Assembly: GCA_011009095.1 (NCBI GenBank)
Contig: VTPC01091258.1
Coordinates: 558,001-622,000, forward strand
DNA from: Ignelater luminosus
Lineage: Eukaryota > Arthropoda > Insecta > Coleoptera > Elateridae
Length of the DNA stretch: 64,000 bases
Direction of reading: 5' to 3'
A program made the position numbers and the translations under genes. Positions 33,561 through 45,988 of the stretch are shown here, one piece after another. Below the pieces are notes generated by a model. It did not search any database. It worked only from the letters and a program-made list of their open reading frames with translations, and was not told where the DNA came from. Each line of letters starts with the position of its first letter. The first letter of the stretch is position 1.

Positions 33561-35178
33561 AATTAAATAAGCCTAAATGGTTTGGTTGAGGCCTCTATCG
33601 TTTTAATCAGCATTAAAGGAGGAATAAGAAACTAACGAAATATACAGAATGTTCCTTTTAAAAAATCTTAAGCAGTATGTGCCACGCTTTTATGAAACAC
33701 CTTGTGTAGTAGAGAATAATTTCAGAAAGTACAGACAATTGTTCTGTACAACTTTTCCTAGTAACAATTTTGATATTCCTACACTAACCTCCGAACACGG
33801 ACCGTTTGGACACCCTGCATACAAGGTAAATTTTTTAAACTGAGATAATGGAATATTTCGAGAACAAAAAATGTTTGAAGTAAAAGTTACTTGTTTTTAA
33901 GATGGAAGCAAAATGGCGTTATTCATTTGTGATCTGGTAAACTTTTTTAAGATCAAATCATGGACAACTTTTTTAAATAGAAACCTATACCTTTCTTAAA
34001 GAATATCGTTGTACGCCAAAAAACCAACAGTCTTTGTCTGAAACATCTCATAAGTGTAATTTCACTTTGGAAAACCTATGTAACGATGTACTGAATAATT
34101 TACAAAGCTGGTTTAATCTTTCTTAAAGATAAAACTACATGGTAGGTAAGTTAGCGCAATAGGCAAAATAATTGTAGAGATTTAGACTTGCATATTCACT
34201 GTAAAATATTGATTACTGTCTGAGTTGAGAGCATTACGAGTAACTCACGAAAAAGATAAATTCATTTATTTACATCTTTACCTTAAATTGTACTAGAAAT
34301 TAAACAGTTAATTACTTTATATCATGCGTACGGATCATTCCATACCAATTCAACCAATACCTGAAATATGACCATCTAAAACTCTTTCGGAATTTGACAT
34401 GCATTCTACGGTCTTCGAGTGATGCAAAAAGAGATTTTTAGAAAATGGTTTTGATATCTAGTTTCGGAGTTACAGCTAGTTAAAGTTCCGGAAGATTGCT
34501 AAACAATTGCGTGCCTCACCAAATTTAAACGGTCGTACCTTCAGTTTCGATAAAGATAGAAATTACTCTCGTATAACATGTTGCATAACCTATACAAGAA
34601 ATTTTGGATCAAATAGCCTTTGACCTTATACTGTGAATTCAAATTTTCCGAAAAGGGCCATTTTTAAAATCTTGAAGAAAATCATGGGTATGTGTTCAAC
34701 ACCTAGCTATAAACTTTTAAGATGGCATCTTAATGGCATCGCAGTTAAAAAAGATTTAATTTAGAGATCATATTGTATATGCAATAAGCAGTACTTACGT
34801 ACTATCAGAAACAATTGAAAGTATACAGCCAATGTAAGGTGTATAAATGTCAATGTAATGTCCTAAGCATTTATTTGTTAAAAATGCCAAAGTTAATTTA
34901 AAAGCCAAATGATTGTTAATACGATACAACATTTATGCTTCTTAAGCCCGATTGCACAAATGAAATTAAATACATTGCCACAGCAATCAACCATGTATCA
35001 CAAATGTGCAAAACTAATTTATGATTCTATTACCTAAATAGTAAAACGATGTTGTTTCTATTGTCTTGGAGCTCAAATAAATTTAGGAAGCCCTTTTAAT
35101 ATATCCTGCGTAGCTGTATTCGTTTTTTAATAGTTACTTTAATTTATTGGCGTGATCTTTCAGGAATTGTATTTTTAG

Positions 35179-35389
35179 GTTTCGTGGATTCGTAAGCGAG
35201 ACCTGCATATCTTAACCGTTGGGATTCTCACGTATACTAACGATCAGAGATTTCAATCGCTCCACACAGATGGGTCTGATGAATGGACATTAAAAGTAAC
35301 ATCCCCACAAACACGTGATTCTGGTATCTACGAATGTCAAGTTAGCACTGAACCAAAGATTAGTCAAGCGTTTAAACTTAATGTCGTAG
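35179..35389 (+). CDS. dpr: dpr-family Ig protein, exon 2 of 3 seen (end of Ig domain 1)
   Basis: Encodes VSWIRKRDLHILTVGILTYT, NDQRFQSLHTDGSDEWTLKV and TSPQTRDSGIYECQVSTEPK, ending ISQAFKLNVV. The acceptor is TTTTTAG (AG 35177-35178), phase 0. The donor is G|GTAAGT at 35390, phase 1. VSWIRKRDLHILT.G..TYTNDQRF is the signature of Dpr proteins. It contains the Ig-fold Trp (VSW) and the second disulfide Cys (YECQVS), which completes the domain begun in the 30889-31040 exon. From memory, the wording of this exon is closest to the Dpr4/Dpr5 subgroup, but a specific orthologue cannot be fixed without an alignment. Confidence 0.95.
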
Positions 35390-35596
35390 GTAAGTCATTA
35401 TTTTTCTATTCGTCAAAGTGTTATTTATTTAGTTTGACTTTTCGTTATTTTAAGACCCTTAAGTCTTTCAGGTCAATAGTTTGCTATCGTTATTTTTAGA
35501 ACATTATTAAGGTACCTAAACAATAGCAAAATACCATTAATTAATTTTAGATTTACTACATTACGTAACCTTTGAAAAACTTTTATAAGATTTCTA

Positions 35597-36274
35597 TTAT
35601 AACTTTTCTAAGTTATTTCCGAAAACAATAAGACATCCAAATAAATGAAACAACGTGAATAATTTAGTCCTGACATAGTAATTGTGATGGCTCGTTAAAA
35701 AGCGCTGAGACTGAGGTTTACTTAATCCCATAGGTAGCCTTTGTAATTGGTACTGATTTTTATCAGTGGTAAAAGCTGTGAGTGAACGACTTTTCGGATG
35801 TAACTTAATTTGGTAATGCCTGTGTGATAAACCGAAATACGAAAAATAAGCTGCCCCACATAACGAATCTGAAATGTTGGTGATGCATAGTAGTGGAAAT
35901 GTATCGCTCTGTAGCTGTTTATTTAAAAATCGATAGTCTAGAACAAGTTTCTTTTCTCTGCTTCGGTTGTCAGTTCTTTTAGAACCAAGTAAAATAGAAT
36001 AATTCCATGCAGATCTGGTTTCCTCTATAATATCATCCCAAAGTAGCTTTTTTGTTTGCTTATTTATTTGGTCCTTATGAGCATACGGTAACCTGTCTCG
36101 TTCGACATATACTAGACTGGTATCCTTTTTTAAATGAATTTGTTGTTTATGTACATTTGTGGACGTTAAAGAATCGTTTTTAAAGTGAAATACATCTAAG
36201 TATTTTGCACAAATTCTGTGGATGGAATTGCACTCGTCCTTTGATAAATGTAACGTGTCTATTAGATCTAACAA
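35597..36274 (-). pseudogene. Ty3/gypsy reverse transcriptase, first of two antisense remnants
   Basis: A 225-residue minus-strand open stretch covers the pre-RT and most of an RT domain. It includes KKLVLDYRFLNKQL (normally VDYR.LN), FPLLCITNISDSLCGAAYFS, HRHYQIKLHPKSRSLTAF and YQLQRLPMGLSKPQSQRF. These match the order of gypsy RT motifs 1-4. The catalytic YLDD box is replaced by LFGCLIVF, so it is inactive. It lies 3' (on the minus strand) of the larger errantivirus-like remnant but carries a second RT, so it is a separate element. LTRs were not found. Confidence 0.75.
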
Positions 36275-36879
36275 TTTAGCTGTTCTTGAAACATTTCAGT
36301 TGTTGTTCCAAAAGAGTAAATGAATTGTGTTTGATACACAAAACAGTAAAGTTTTTAAAAATTAACTCTATTCAAGATTACAGAGTTTCGATATTGGACA
36401 GTGAGAAATTACAATACAAATTAATAAAAAAGTTAAAATGAGGACAAGTTTTTATCTTCATAACTTCTCCCTTCCCAAATCAGAAAATAAAGGTTGATTT
36501 ATTTTCTGAGGCTTATTGGTGATAGTTTTCTTTCTTAGGTTTCAGGTTCTAAAAAGTTTAAAGGATGACAATATTGCTGTTACCAATATAATTAATAATG
36601 TGTTGGTCCACATTTGTTTCGCATTGTTAATGCTATCTAGGTCAGGTGTTTGTAGGTTTTTTGTCAATACGTTGATTTGCTTGATGCTTTCTTTATTTAT
36701 TTGTTTTAGATGTAGTATATTCGTACTTTCTGCTGCAGTCTTGATTGAAGGTTAATTGAAAACGAATTTTTCATACAGTTTAAAATATTTCGCCATCGAT
36801 ATTGACGCCACATTGGTTTAGCAAAAGTATAGAAGGCTTCTTTATTTCATATATTCCTTCTTCACATTACGATTTCACT

Positions 36880-37180
36880 TTTATCGTTTTGGTGGCACCA
36901 GCAGGATTTCTTTTGGATATATTTGCACGATGATTGAGTCAGTGAAGTAGACTGGGCTATTTGGCAACGAGTTTTTGCCTGTTCTTATAAGATCTGCCAG
37001 GTAAAATTGATGTTTTTGTGATTTGCGTTGAAGCCAGTAGTAGATATCCTCAATGTTTGGACATGTCCAATAATTTTCGGTGTTGACCAATAGCAATGGT
37101 TGTTCAGGGATAATTGTTAAGTGTTGGATGGGGATAGGGTAGAGTTGAAGACATTTAAATTTTGAGGATACATACAATAG
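36880..37180 (-). pseudogene. Errantivirus-type Env remnant, downstream part (tentative)
   Basis: A 98-residue minus-strand open stretch resembles the ectodomain of the transmembrane half of gypsy/errantivirus envelope proteins: a YPIP followed by IIPEQP, LLLVN and NYWTC, with PVYF and a hydrophobic end. It is in the same orientation as, and downstream of, the Env cleavage region at 40001-40015. About 2.8 kb separates the two pieces, more than an env gene should need, so another insertion or rearrangement probably lies between them. It is broken and incapable of making an envelope. Confidence 0.4.
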
Positions 37181-39960
37181 TTATGTGTATTTGAAATAAA
37201 ACTATTTTATCTGTATAATTACTTGAGTTGAGAAAAGCGAGTAACAATTTTTTTTAGTCCGGTAATAATTAAGTTTATATTGATCGGGTCTTATTATTGA
37301 ACTACGTAAGACATCCATGCGTGCAAAAGATACGGAAATTTCTAAATTATTAATTACCTGCATTTTGAATGGTGTGAAGTTGCATTCATAAATTTTTGAT
37401 AATGTTTAAGAGGGAAAAATTTGTTCTAAATTTACAATTATGTTCTTTTGAGAGGTATTTTAATTGGTTTTGCAAAGGTGTCTTGATAAGGTTTTTGAAG
37501 TTGTTTGTAATGTTATTTTGAAACATTGCATACTTATTCGGTCCCTGCTTTAAATTCCGCTCAGATATTTCTTTTAGTTTGTAATAATTAATTATTTCAT
37601 CTCATATAAAGTTATTTATCAAATTGTTTATTTCGTTAACAAGAACATTTTTGTTCAGGGTTTGTTAAAAAAATTATAATTGCCAAACGTACGTGACTTT
37701 TCTTAAAATGTAGCCATCTCACAGACGCCTAAATATTTCTATAATCTATCAGTTTGTAGAAACCTTGTTTACGTCTCAGCGTTTTTATGTTCGCAAGAAA
37801 ACTTGATTTACATCTCGGTCATGAGGGTTAAAAACTTTCCACTCGTCGTATAGTCGCCTGTGTATTTCTTCCTTTCTTAGGATGAAAGTGACTTTACCCA
37901 GTCCCTTTGTCTCGGTTAACCAAAACCGGCGCGGGGAACAGGAGTTCGGTAGGGAACATTTAGGTTCCAGCTTTTGTAAGAGTCATATACACGAGCGGGC
38001 TTTACATCATTTATTGTTGCAAGTTCTTTTGTTTACAGTTGGTGTTAAGTGGAAATTCAATCGAAGGTGGCTTCGTAGATTTCATAAATAAATAAAGTGT
38101 GGCATAGCCTGTTAATATAGTTTCTTTGTGTGAAGGCAATTCAGTTGTCGAATTCTGTCCGGAGTTTCCGGGATCGTAAAATGTAAAGCCGCTCCATCTA
38201 ACTTTTTATTTGAACCCATTTGAGACTCATTGTTCGATTAAATTAAATATCTTGTGAACAAGTGTCCACTGTCTTGTGTTGTAAGGGAAGGACCTTTCCG
38301 TTGATCAATCTCCGTATTACTCGTGCTCCTGAGTGTCGCAATAGGCACTGCAGCGATTGAAAACAAGTTTGTCAAGAACAATCTTTAAAGACGTTTTGAC
38401 CTGGTTAATGCTGAAGAGTTTCTAAGTGAATGTGTTATAATCTGAACACCGAGCCAACAATGTTATGTTCATTTTACAAGCTATCTGAAGCCTCTGGTTG
38501 TCATCGTTTATCTTTTTGAAAACCTTTTTCTGGATCTTTGGCGGTGATTTTCAAACCCAGGAATTAGTGTGTAAGGAATAATTTCTTATTATTATTTGTG
38601 ATTTAATTTTGTTAATATTTATACTTCTTCAGGGAGATAATTGTAAAAAAAAAGATTTTTTTAATAAATAATTAGTAATAAATATTATAACTTTTAAAAT
38701 GTGAAGAAAAATTATGTTTTTTTAGAAAAAATTAATTTTGTTAATGTGAAAAGAGTATATTTAAATGTTTTAATAGAATTTTTTTAATCTATGCTAAAGA
38801 CTATAATAATCAGTTTTGTAGAACGAACGTTCGAAGATAGAATTAATTAGTTTTTTTTTTGTTCTTCGTTTTTTACGTTCACGATAAATTTAGAATAACT
38901 GTTTGGTCTGTTAGTAAAGAAAACCAAACTGGGGGTTATTCATTTTGAAAGTCGAGAACTTTTATACAGAAATTTATGACTAAATTTGTGGGTTTTAGAT
39001 TTTCTTTATATAACTTTTTTTCTTGTTAATTAAGGAATTAGCAAACCTTTTTTATTATTATTACCCATAGTTTGATTCTTTGCCTTTTGGGTGGAATATT
39101 AATGTTATAACTTTCTTTTATCTTTGTTTCAATGTTTTTTTTTCAATTACTGAGTTTAATAACCCAGAATAAAATTTATTTTGGTGCTTTATTGTAGAAT
39201 ATCCGTAAGGGGTTTATCTTTGTGTATTTGTGTTTATTTGATTAAATGATATAAGCCACCTATTGGACCATTAGAACGATTAAAATAATTATTGAATATA
39301 AGTTTAATGTAATCTTTGCTTGAAATATTGGTACATCAGCGTGACCAGTTGGCTTCAGATTGACTACGTGTGTATTATTGGTAAGTAAGGGTGCATCAAA
39401 TTGATCACCCCGTTAAAATTTTGTGTACTCAGCATTGACGAGTTTAGTACGTCAAACAATATATTTTGAGCTACTTTCAATAAACAATGTGTCTACTGTA
39501 AACGCTCTGAGGTGAGCCTATATACAGGGCGTTATTTTTAGTGAAGCCCATATACAGGGCGATATTTTATGAGCAGTGTTACTTTGTAAGGGGTCCGTAT
39601 ATTGGGTGTTAGTCTACGGGAAGCTGTGTGGGCTGGCCGATAGTTCCCTTTTGACCTTCAGCTTCTGGTGCTCTTAATTTTGACCATTTTTTTCAAATTT
39701 ATTGAGAGTTTCTGTGAGTGTAAGCTTTTCCTCTTTTTTTTGGAAGGTACGTTTAAAATGAACCACACCCATCTCTGACTAGAGCTACGGGATTGAACAT
39801 CTTCCGTCATCCGTAATGGGCATTAAGCCTCTTTTTTAGATTTTTTCGTTACATGTTACTATAACTTTCTTTAAGCAATGTTCTTTGGATTTTAACACTG
39901 TTTTCTTTTATCTTCAAAGTTTCCAAATATGTTGTTCTGCGTCAGAATCTACTGTACCAA
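37181..39960. other. T-rich segment within antisense element region, unrecognised
   Basis: The + strand is markedly T-rich, as expected if an A-rich retroelement lies on the minus strand. No integrase, LTR or other domain was recognised. A GC-richer block at 37880-38420 stands out. Short + strand ORFs have no known domain. Confidence 0.35.
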
Positions 39961-40285
39961 ATAGTCATTTTTCGGTTTTTCCTATGCCGTTAATAGGACC
40001 TCGTTTTATCCTACGATTTATCAGTAAACGTAGTTACTTTTTCAGAAATTAATTTTATCAGTAAGATCGATTAATGGTTAGATAGTTGTATTTTATTAAA
40101 CGTATCTTGCAAGTTTGTTAATTCGTATTTGATTTGAGAAAGAGTTTCTTCGGGATGAGTTAGGTTGATGTGGTATAGAAATGTGTGTTTTAACTTGATT
40201 AATTTCGCTTGACCAATTTTGTACTGAAGGGATAAGGTTGTTGATTTCCCGTGTGTTAAGCACTAGTGCTAGGTCCAACCTCAGG
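39960..40285 (-). pseudogene. Errantivirus-type Env remnant: furin site region
   Basis: On the minus strand an Arg-Arg-Ile-Lys-Arg motif (40001-40015) is followed by a Gly/Ile-rich stretch of the kind that starts the fusion subunit of errantivirus Env and baculovirus F proteins. A stop codon interrupts it about 13 codons later. The minus-strand open stretch upstream (40096-40278) would be part of the surface subunit. The region is decayed and lies directly after RNase H, where an integrase would be expected. Confidence 0.5.
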
Positions 40286-40369
40286 ACTGTCAGTAAGAGA
40301 AGTATTTTGGGTTTTCCCTAAAACGATCCGTTGAGGTTTTAGACGTTTTTTATGATTTTATGATTTTAC

Positions 40370-42480
40370 TCCTCTAATTTAGGACGCCTACGAACTAGCT
40401 TTGAGTTGAGATTCATCAGCGAGAATAACCACTGAAGAGATTTGTGATCACAAATTATTTTAAATTTGACTCCAAAGGCTTGGAAATCTGGGTACTGAAA
40501 AATAGTCATTTATTAACATCTTTTTGCACATATTAAACAAACTGATGAATTTCGGGGTATATTCTACTTTGATATTTTTCTTAAAGCTTTGGGTTAGAGG
40601 TTTTGTCAATTTTTGAAATTCTTGATAAATTTCTTATAGTAGCCTACAAGCCCGAAGAATTATTTGATTTTCTTGACTGTTTTAGAAATTGGGAGATTTT
40701 GTATGACATTTAATTTTTTGAGCTAGGTTTGATACCTTATTACCTCTCCCAAGAATTCCACAGATTTACAGGGAAATTTAGATTTATCGAGTTGTATTTT
40801 ATGGTCTGCATTTTTTAACTTATCAAAGACTTGCTTTAGATTATTTAGCTGTTCTTGCACTGACGTCGGAAAAATGATTATATCGTCCATATAGACAAGA
40901 CAGGTTTTATTTTGAAGTTCTTTAAAACGTCGTCCATGACACGCTGAAAGGTAGCAGGTGCGTTTTTTAGTTTGAATGGCAGTCGAACGTATTCGTAGTG
41001 GCCGTGTCCAACAAGGAACGCCGTCTTAGCTACCGAATTGGAGTGAATTTTGACTTGCTAGAAACCAGAAGTTAAGTCGAGAGTTCTAAAATATTGACAA
41101 CGTCGTAACTTGTCTAATATGTTTAGAAGTGGGTACCGCCTATTAATTGTTTCTTTGTTGACCTTACTGTAATTTACAGCTATATGCCATTTCTGCTTAC
41201 AGCTGGTGTCTAGTTTTTTTGGAACTATACACAGACAGCTGCAGAGCAATTGTGAAGGCCAAATAATACTTTCATCTAACAATTTTGCAATCTTGTTCTG
41301 AAAATCGGCCTTATGAACAAGGGGGTGGCGGTATGATTTTGTGTGAATAGGTATTTCATCAATTGTTTTTATTTTGTGTTTTACCCTATTAGTGAAATTG
41401 TAAGTTTACTATCTGGTTTGTGAAAGATGTTTTTGTATTTTACTAATAGATTTTTCAAAAGAGGTATTTCTTTGGAGTTTAAATGGTTTGTGCGAATGAG
41501 AAAAAGATCGAAATCGAAGTCTCCTGATTTTTGAGGAAGAGTTACCCGTTCAATATTGTAACATTCGAATTCTGATTCCAAGCACCTTTCTGCAAATGGT
41601 TTCAGGTTCTATTTCAGTTATTTTTGTATGAGGAATGGGATTAGAAAACTCAAGAATAGTTGAACCATCTTGAATGTTCAATAAGCTACCGGATATAGTG
41701 ATGCTGTTGTTACTAAGTTGTGGGATAAAAATTTCGCCATTAGGAAGATTGGTTTTAATCTTTTTTAGAATTGAGCTTTAAACCAGAATTTCTATTTTTT
41801 ATGATTGAAATCTTGTCTGTACCGAAATGGGATTTTTACTTGATTTTTAAACAAAATTTTATTTTGTAAGTCATTGTTAAGTCCTAACTTGCGTAAGTCT
41901 CTAATTCCTATGATAATGTGGAAATAAAAGGGGAAACTAAAGAGCAGAAATTCTAGATTTCTTGTTACCGGCTTGAATTCTTTAAATAGCGGAATGTGAG
42001 CTTAGCGATTGGCTTCACTCTGTCGTGTGCAAGTTATAGTGGGATTGTCAGATTCAAAAATGATGTCTGAAAAGTATTTTTCAGCTATATAGGGTCTAAT
42101 AAGGGATGGATGAAAACCGGGATCTCTTAGAAGTTTGTTTGGGGAATGGTTTACATATTTGAATATACGGTAAGGAATTGGATACGAGATTATTTAAATC
42201 TACCGTATGTCTAGCGGAAGTTGACTCTCTTGGAAATTTTATAGATGACTTGGACATGCTTGGAGATTCTCGGAAACAAATTTGTCAGGAAAGATATCAA
42301 GTTGTTCGTTAATATCATAAAATTCATTATAATTATCTGTGTGATCGTTATTATAAGTGTAATGCTTTTCACAAGATGCGGGGTTTTGGCATTCGTTATT
42401 TTCAGAAGTGTTATAAGGGTTATAATGATGATTATATTACTGTGTGTAGAATATGATGTCTCTCTACATTAGTTAGTTCT
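40370..42480 (-). pseudogene. Errantivirus/gypsy gag end, protease, RT and RNase H remnants
   Basis: Read on the minus strand from 42480 downward: an Asn-rich segment with ENNECQNPASCEKHY that looks like a Gag tail; a protease-like block at about 42160-42000 in which the DTGS motif has become RDPGF; then LLVKYKNIFHKPDSKLT (41381-41581). RT follows (41058-41282) with LDESIIWPSQL, VPKKLDTSCKQKWHI and YFRTLDLTSGF, and after a frameshift [10 protein letters not shown] at about 40866-40895. Next come the tether/RNase H pieces ISKTVKKIK (about 40680), FFGLVGYY (about 40650) and CDHKSLQWLF (about 40440). This is the Ty3/gypsy order. Many stops and frameshifts are present. The catalytic YMDD is retained, but the frame is broken. 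Confidence 0.8.
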
Positions 42481-43182
42481 TTTAAGATGAAGTTACGCGG
42501 TCCTGTGCTACGAAAATGATTTACTCCTTGATTCTGATTATTGATTGTAGTGGACGGTATGCGGGATGTGATTGGCATACGTTCAGGTTTATTGGTAGGT
42601 TTAAGGGAATTCTTAATTCGACACTCGTATTGGTCATTAAAACTGTTACCGCTGTGTTTTTGTTTTGGTTTATTAACGAAGTCTTAGTACCCGCATCTAA
42701 GGTAGTGTCTGAATTGATTTTTAGATTTAGACTTGAGTCTTTCTAAAAAGTCGCTAATGGTTTCGTTTCTATTTCTAGTTAAGAAAATAAATTGCTATTG
42801 CAACACGTGGCAATCTATTTTCTTTATTTTAATACATACAAAAAACTTTAGATCTTGCATGGTATTTGAACCCACATCTTCGATAAACCGTATCACAGCA
42901 GTGGGATCTACCCCAAACAGGAGTTAAAGCTTCTATATATACTATTCATATGTAGTATATAGGTGTTGTGGGAACTAATACTTGTACCAATTTTAGTTGC
43001 AACAAGCCTGTAATCCTTTAGGCGCATTTAATAATTTTTTGCTATAAGTACAATTACTTCACAATTATACCGTATACAATAACAGCAATAAGCATTGTAA
43101 TAATTGAAAATAGCATTCCGCAATTATACCATGCGTAAAATTTAAAAAGAACAGTAGGCCCTTAGGTTATTATCAACAAATA

Positions 43183-43468
43183 AATTTTTGTTGGCTAGAT
43201 TTTGAATAATATTTAACTAAGCGCTGTAAATTAGAAATTCAAGAAAGGGAAAAGAATCTTGTGGTTTGTTGCACTGTCAACTGATTGACAGTCATTTTAA
43301 ATACTTAAAATCACTTTGATTTTTATCCCGTTTATAACAATTACAAACAAAATTGTATTTTAATTTTCCAACTTTTTTGAAACTTTGTTTACCTTACCTC
43401 ACTTGTCTATCGAACCGCAAATGTCAACACTTGACAGTTCTAGATTTATATCCTAGCCAACAAAAATA
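43183..43468. mobile_element. Small TIR element (MITE-like), about 285 bp
   Basis: ATTTTTGTTGGCTAG at the left (about 43185-43200) is the exact inverse of CTAGCCAACAAAAAT at the right (about 43452-43466). The inside contains GTCAACTGATTGACAGT and related TGACAG pieces but no ORF. The flanks are AT-rich, and the target duplication cannot be fixed. Confidence 0.65.
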
Positions 43469-43929
43469 TATTTGCTGCCCACTCCTTTCCGTTTGTTTGA
43501 TTGCAGGATATTTATACCAATGAAGAGTTGCATGGGAATAATGCTAACCAATTCAGTAACTTATAAGCAGGCATTATTGACGTTCTTTTTGGCACAAAAC
43601 ATTCAACCAGAAAATATTATAAGCAGAATAATAGAAGGGATATGCCAAAAGCAATGAAAACTTTTAATTGACTAACAACCTTCAACGTGCATTTAAATAA
43701 ATAGCAGATAGCAAGAAAGTTATTTATGAATGTGAATCTACTCAATATTATTGTTGTAATCAACAAGGTAGAATTCTCGAACAGATTTTCGAGATTAATG
43801 AAACATTACCGCAACCCCGTTATTAAAAAAGTTTATAAAAATGTTTTGTAAATATTTGAACGTATAAATTAATTTAGTTTGGTTTTATGATTTATGGCAC
43901 CCAAAACCGAAAAAGCTTCTGTTTAATAA

Positions 43930-44030
43930 TATTCATATAACAGATATTACTGCTAAGGATGTTACGGCTGCAATTAAAGGAATTAAAATTGATACATCTG
44001 TATGCCAGACCAAGTGGATATAAGAGGGGT
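43930..44030 (+). pseudogene. Short LINE-like fragment upstream of an RT domain (tentative)
   Basis: The + strand reads ITDITAKDVTAAIKGIKIDT followed by a degraded segment. This resembles the linker just before RT in R2/R4- or Jockey-like elements (E.V..AIK..K...APGPD). There is no further support, and the APGPD motif itself is not intact. Confidence 0.3.
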
Positions 44031-45988
44031 AAGAAGCAATAAAGCACTGCCATTAATCTTAAGTAGTTACAGACTACTACTGTAGGAATGATGAATAAGA
44101 ATTCTGGTTAAGATCTCTAAACTTATGAAACCAATAACAAAAATATTTCCGCAGTGTGTCTATTATTTTTGCACATTCTATAAGCTAAAGGAATATAAAA
44201 TTTTAAAAAGTGCCTTCGATGTAGGTTACAGTTGTAATTTTTTTATTTTTCTTTAGGCTATGTTAATGCAACTTGTTCACTAATTATATTAGATGGAAAC
44301 GCAGTATTTATTTTAAATTGATACATAATAGTTCAAACGTGCTTGTTTTGTTTTATTTTCTATTTCTGTTGTTTAACTAAAGACAAAGCGAGAAATAGAG
44401 TTGTGACGTTATCCCAAAAGGGTAGAAAGTCAACTATAAGACATCAACTATGAACATGTTTGACCAGCTGAAACTAAAAGTGCGATTAAAGGAGGTCCTA
44501 AGAAAGATATACGGCAAATAGGAATAATAATATGGAAAAGAAATTAATGAAGAGTAGAGAGTTTTTTGCAGATTTAGGAATAACACAAGTAATCAAAGTA
44601 CCTACAACCAAGAAGGTGGCTAAGTCAAATAGAAAGATTGTCAGAAGACAGAAAACCAAAATTAGTGCTACAAGAAAACATCAAACGGTAAAAGAAGAGG
44701 AACACCGAGAGAAGTGTGTGTAGAAACAGTTAAAGAAAAAAGAATGTATAATTAAAAAATATACCATTAGCCTACTGCACTTACAAATAAAGTAAAAAAC
44801 CTAGCAACATACTAGGCGTTAATTTAATTTTATTTATTTATTCCCGGTATACATATAAGTAACTAGAAATAAGTAATGTAACAATGTTGTAGCAGTTTTT
44901 AAGTTCAAGATTTATTAATATGGTTAATACTTACCTAAATGCGAAGCTCCAAGATCTCTTTCAAATTAAAAAAAAAAACGTGGGAACCTCCTGCTGTGAT
45001 TGTCCAGAGATGCCACCCTTCTCTTTAATTTTAATTAAAGAAAAAATTAAAAATATCAATACTCAAATAACTTGCCCTTAGTAAGATTTTGTAAAAAACC
45101 AAATACCAGGTACAATCAAAATAAAGATACCTTTAAAGGTTTAGTGCTTCCTCAACAAAACAAAAGATAAAACATACAGTTCATTTTATTTAATTATAAT
45201 CTAACATAATATACAAGCATTACACACCTAAGATCTTAACAAAAATAAAAAGTTAATATATTGTTTATATAATAGTTGCTACCTTAATAAAACACAAAAT
45301 AATAACCTTTGAAGGCCTTCGTAACATTATTAATTAGTTTAAAAATATATAAATTACGATAAATTAAAGTCATTAAAAAAAATTGAACGAAATGATAAAC
45401 TTGATCAGTTAAATTTTAATAAGCTATCTGATTGCTTTGGAAAAGAGATTCATCAGTAAATGAATTTGAAAACAACAAACTAATAAAGACTTAATTTATA
45501 ATAAAGGGTCAAGATTATGCAATAACCTTACCATGAGATAATATTAAAATCTGATTTTATTATTGTTCAATTAAATATCATTTCAACAAAACACAACTTA
45601 GATAATAAAATTCTAACATCATCACCAATAAATAATTGTTGGGTAAAGTGATTTTAGAAAAAAATACCTCCTTCTTTTGTTTTACTTGTCCTATCTTGCT
45701 GCACATATGATAATGACTGCATTCATAACTGCGTGCCTCTCTTAATTTCGAGTTGGGGGTTATTAGCTAACGAATTCACGAACGTGAAGAAATATTCCAT
45801 AAACCATTCCAAATACCATTTGTAGATCGATAATTGATTAATGGGATCCTTTTCAAACAATTGATATCAAAATGGCGGCCACGCCCTTTAGAGATTCCTT
45901 TGCGTATTTGCGGCGGAATTAACGGTAGATACGATATTTGGTAGATAAATAACGAGAAATCTATAGGTACGGTGAGTAAAGGCAATCC

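Larger units (their letters stand above)
31041..35178 (+). other. dpr intron (4138 bp)
   Basis: A GT...AG intron in phase 0. It contains a CAGGGTGGG-type repeat start at 31101, a cluster of CGCGAATTAGCC-like motifs at 31482-31750, two diverged ~300-bp units at about 32900-33550, and a dispersed-repeat-like block at 34320-34760. No other exon was recognised inside. Confidence 0.8.

Noticed and set aside
44532..44723. Lys/Arg-rich 63-aa ORF as a small nuclear protein gene
   Set aside because: It lies inside a dpr intron among repeat debris, has no domain, and its composition follows the A-rich DNA.
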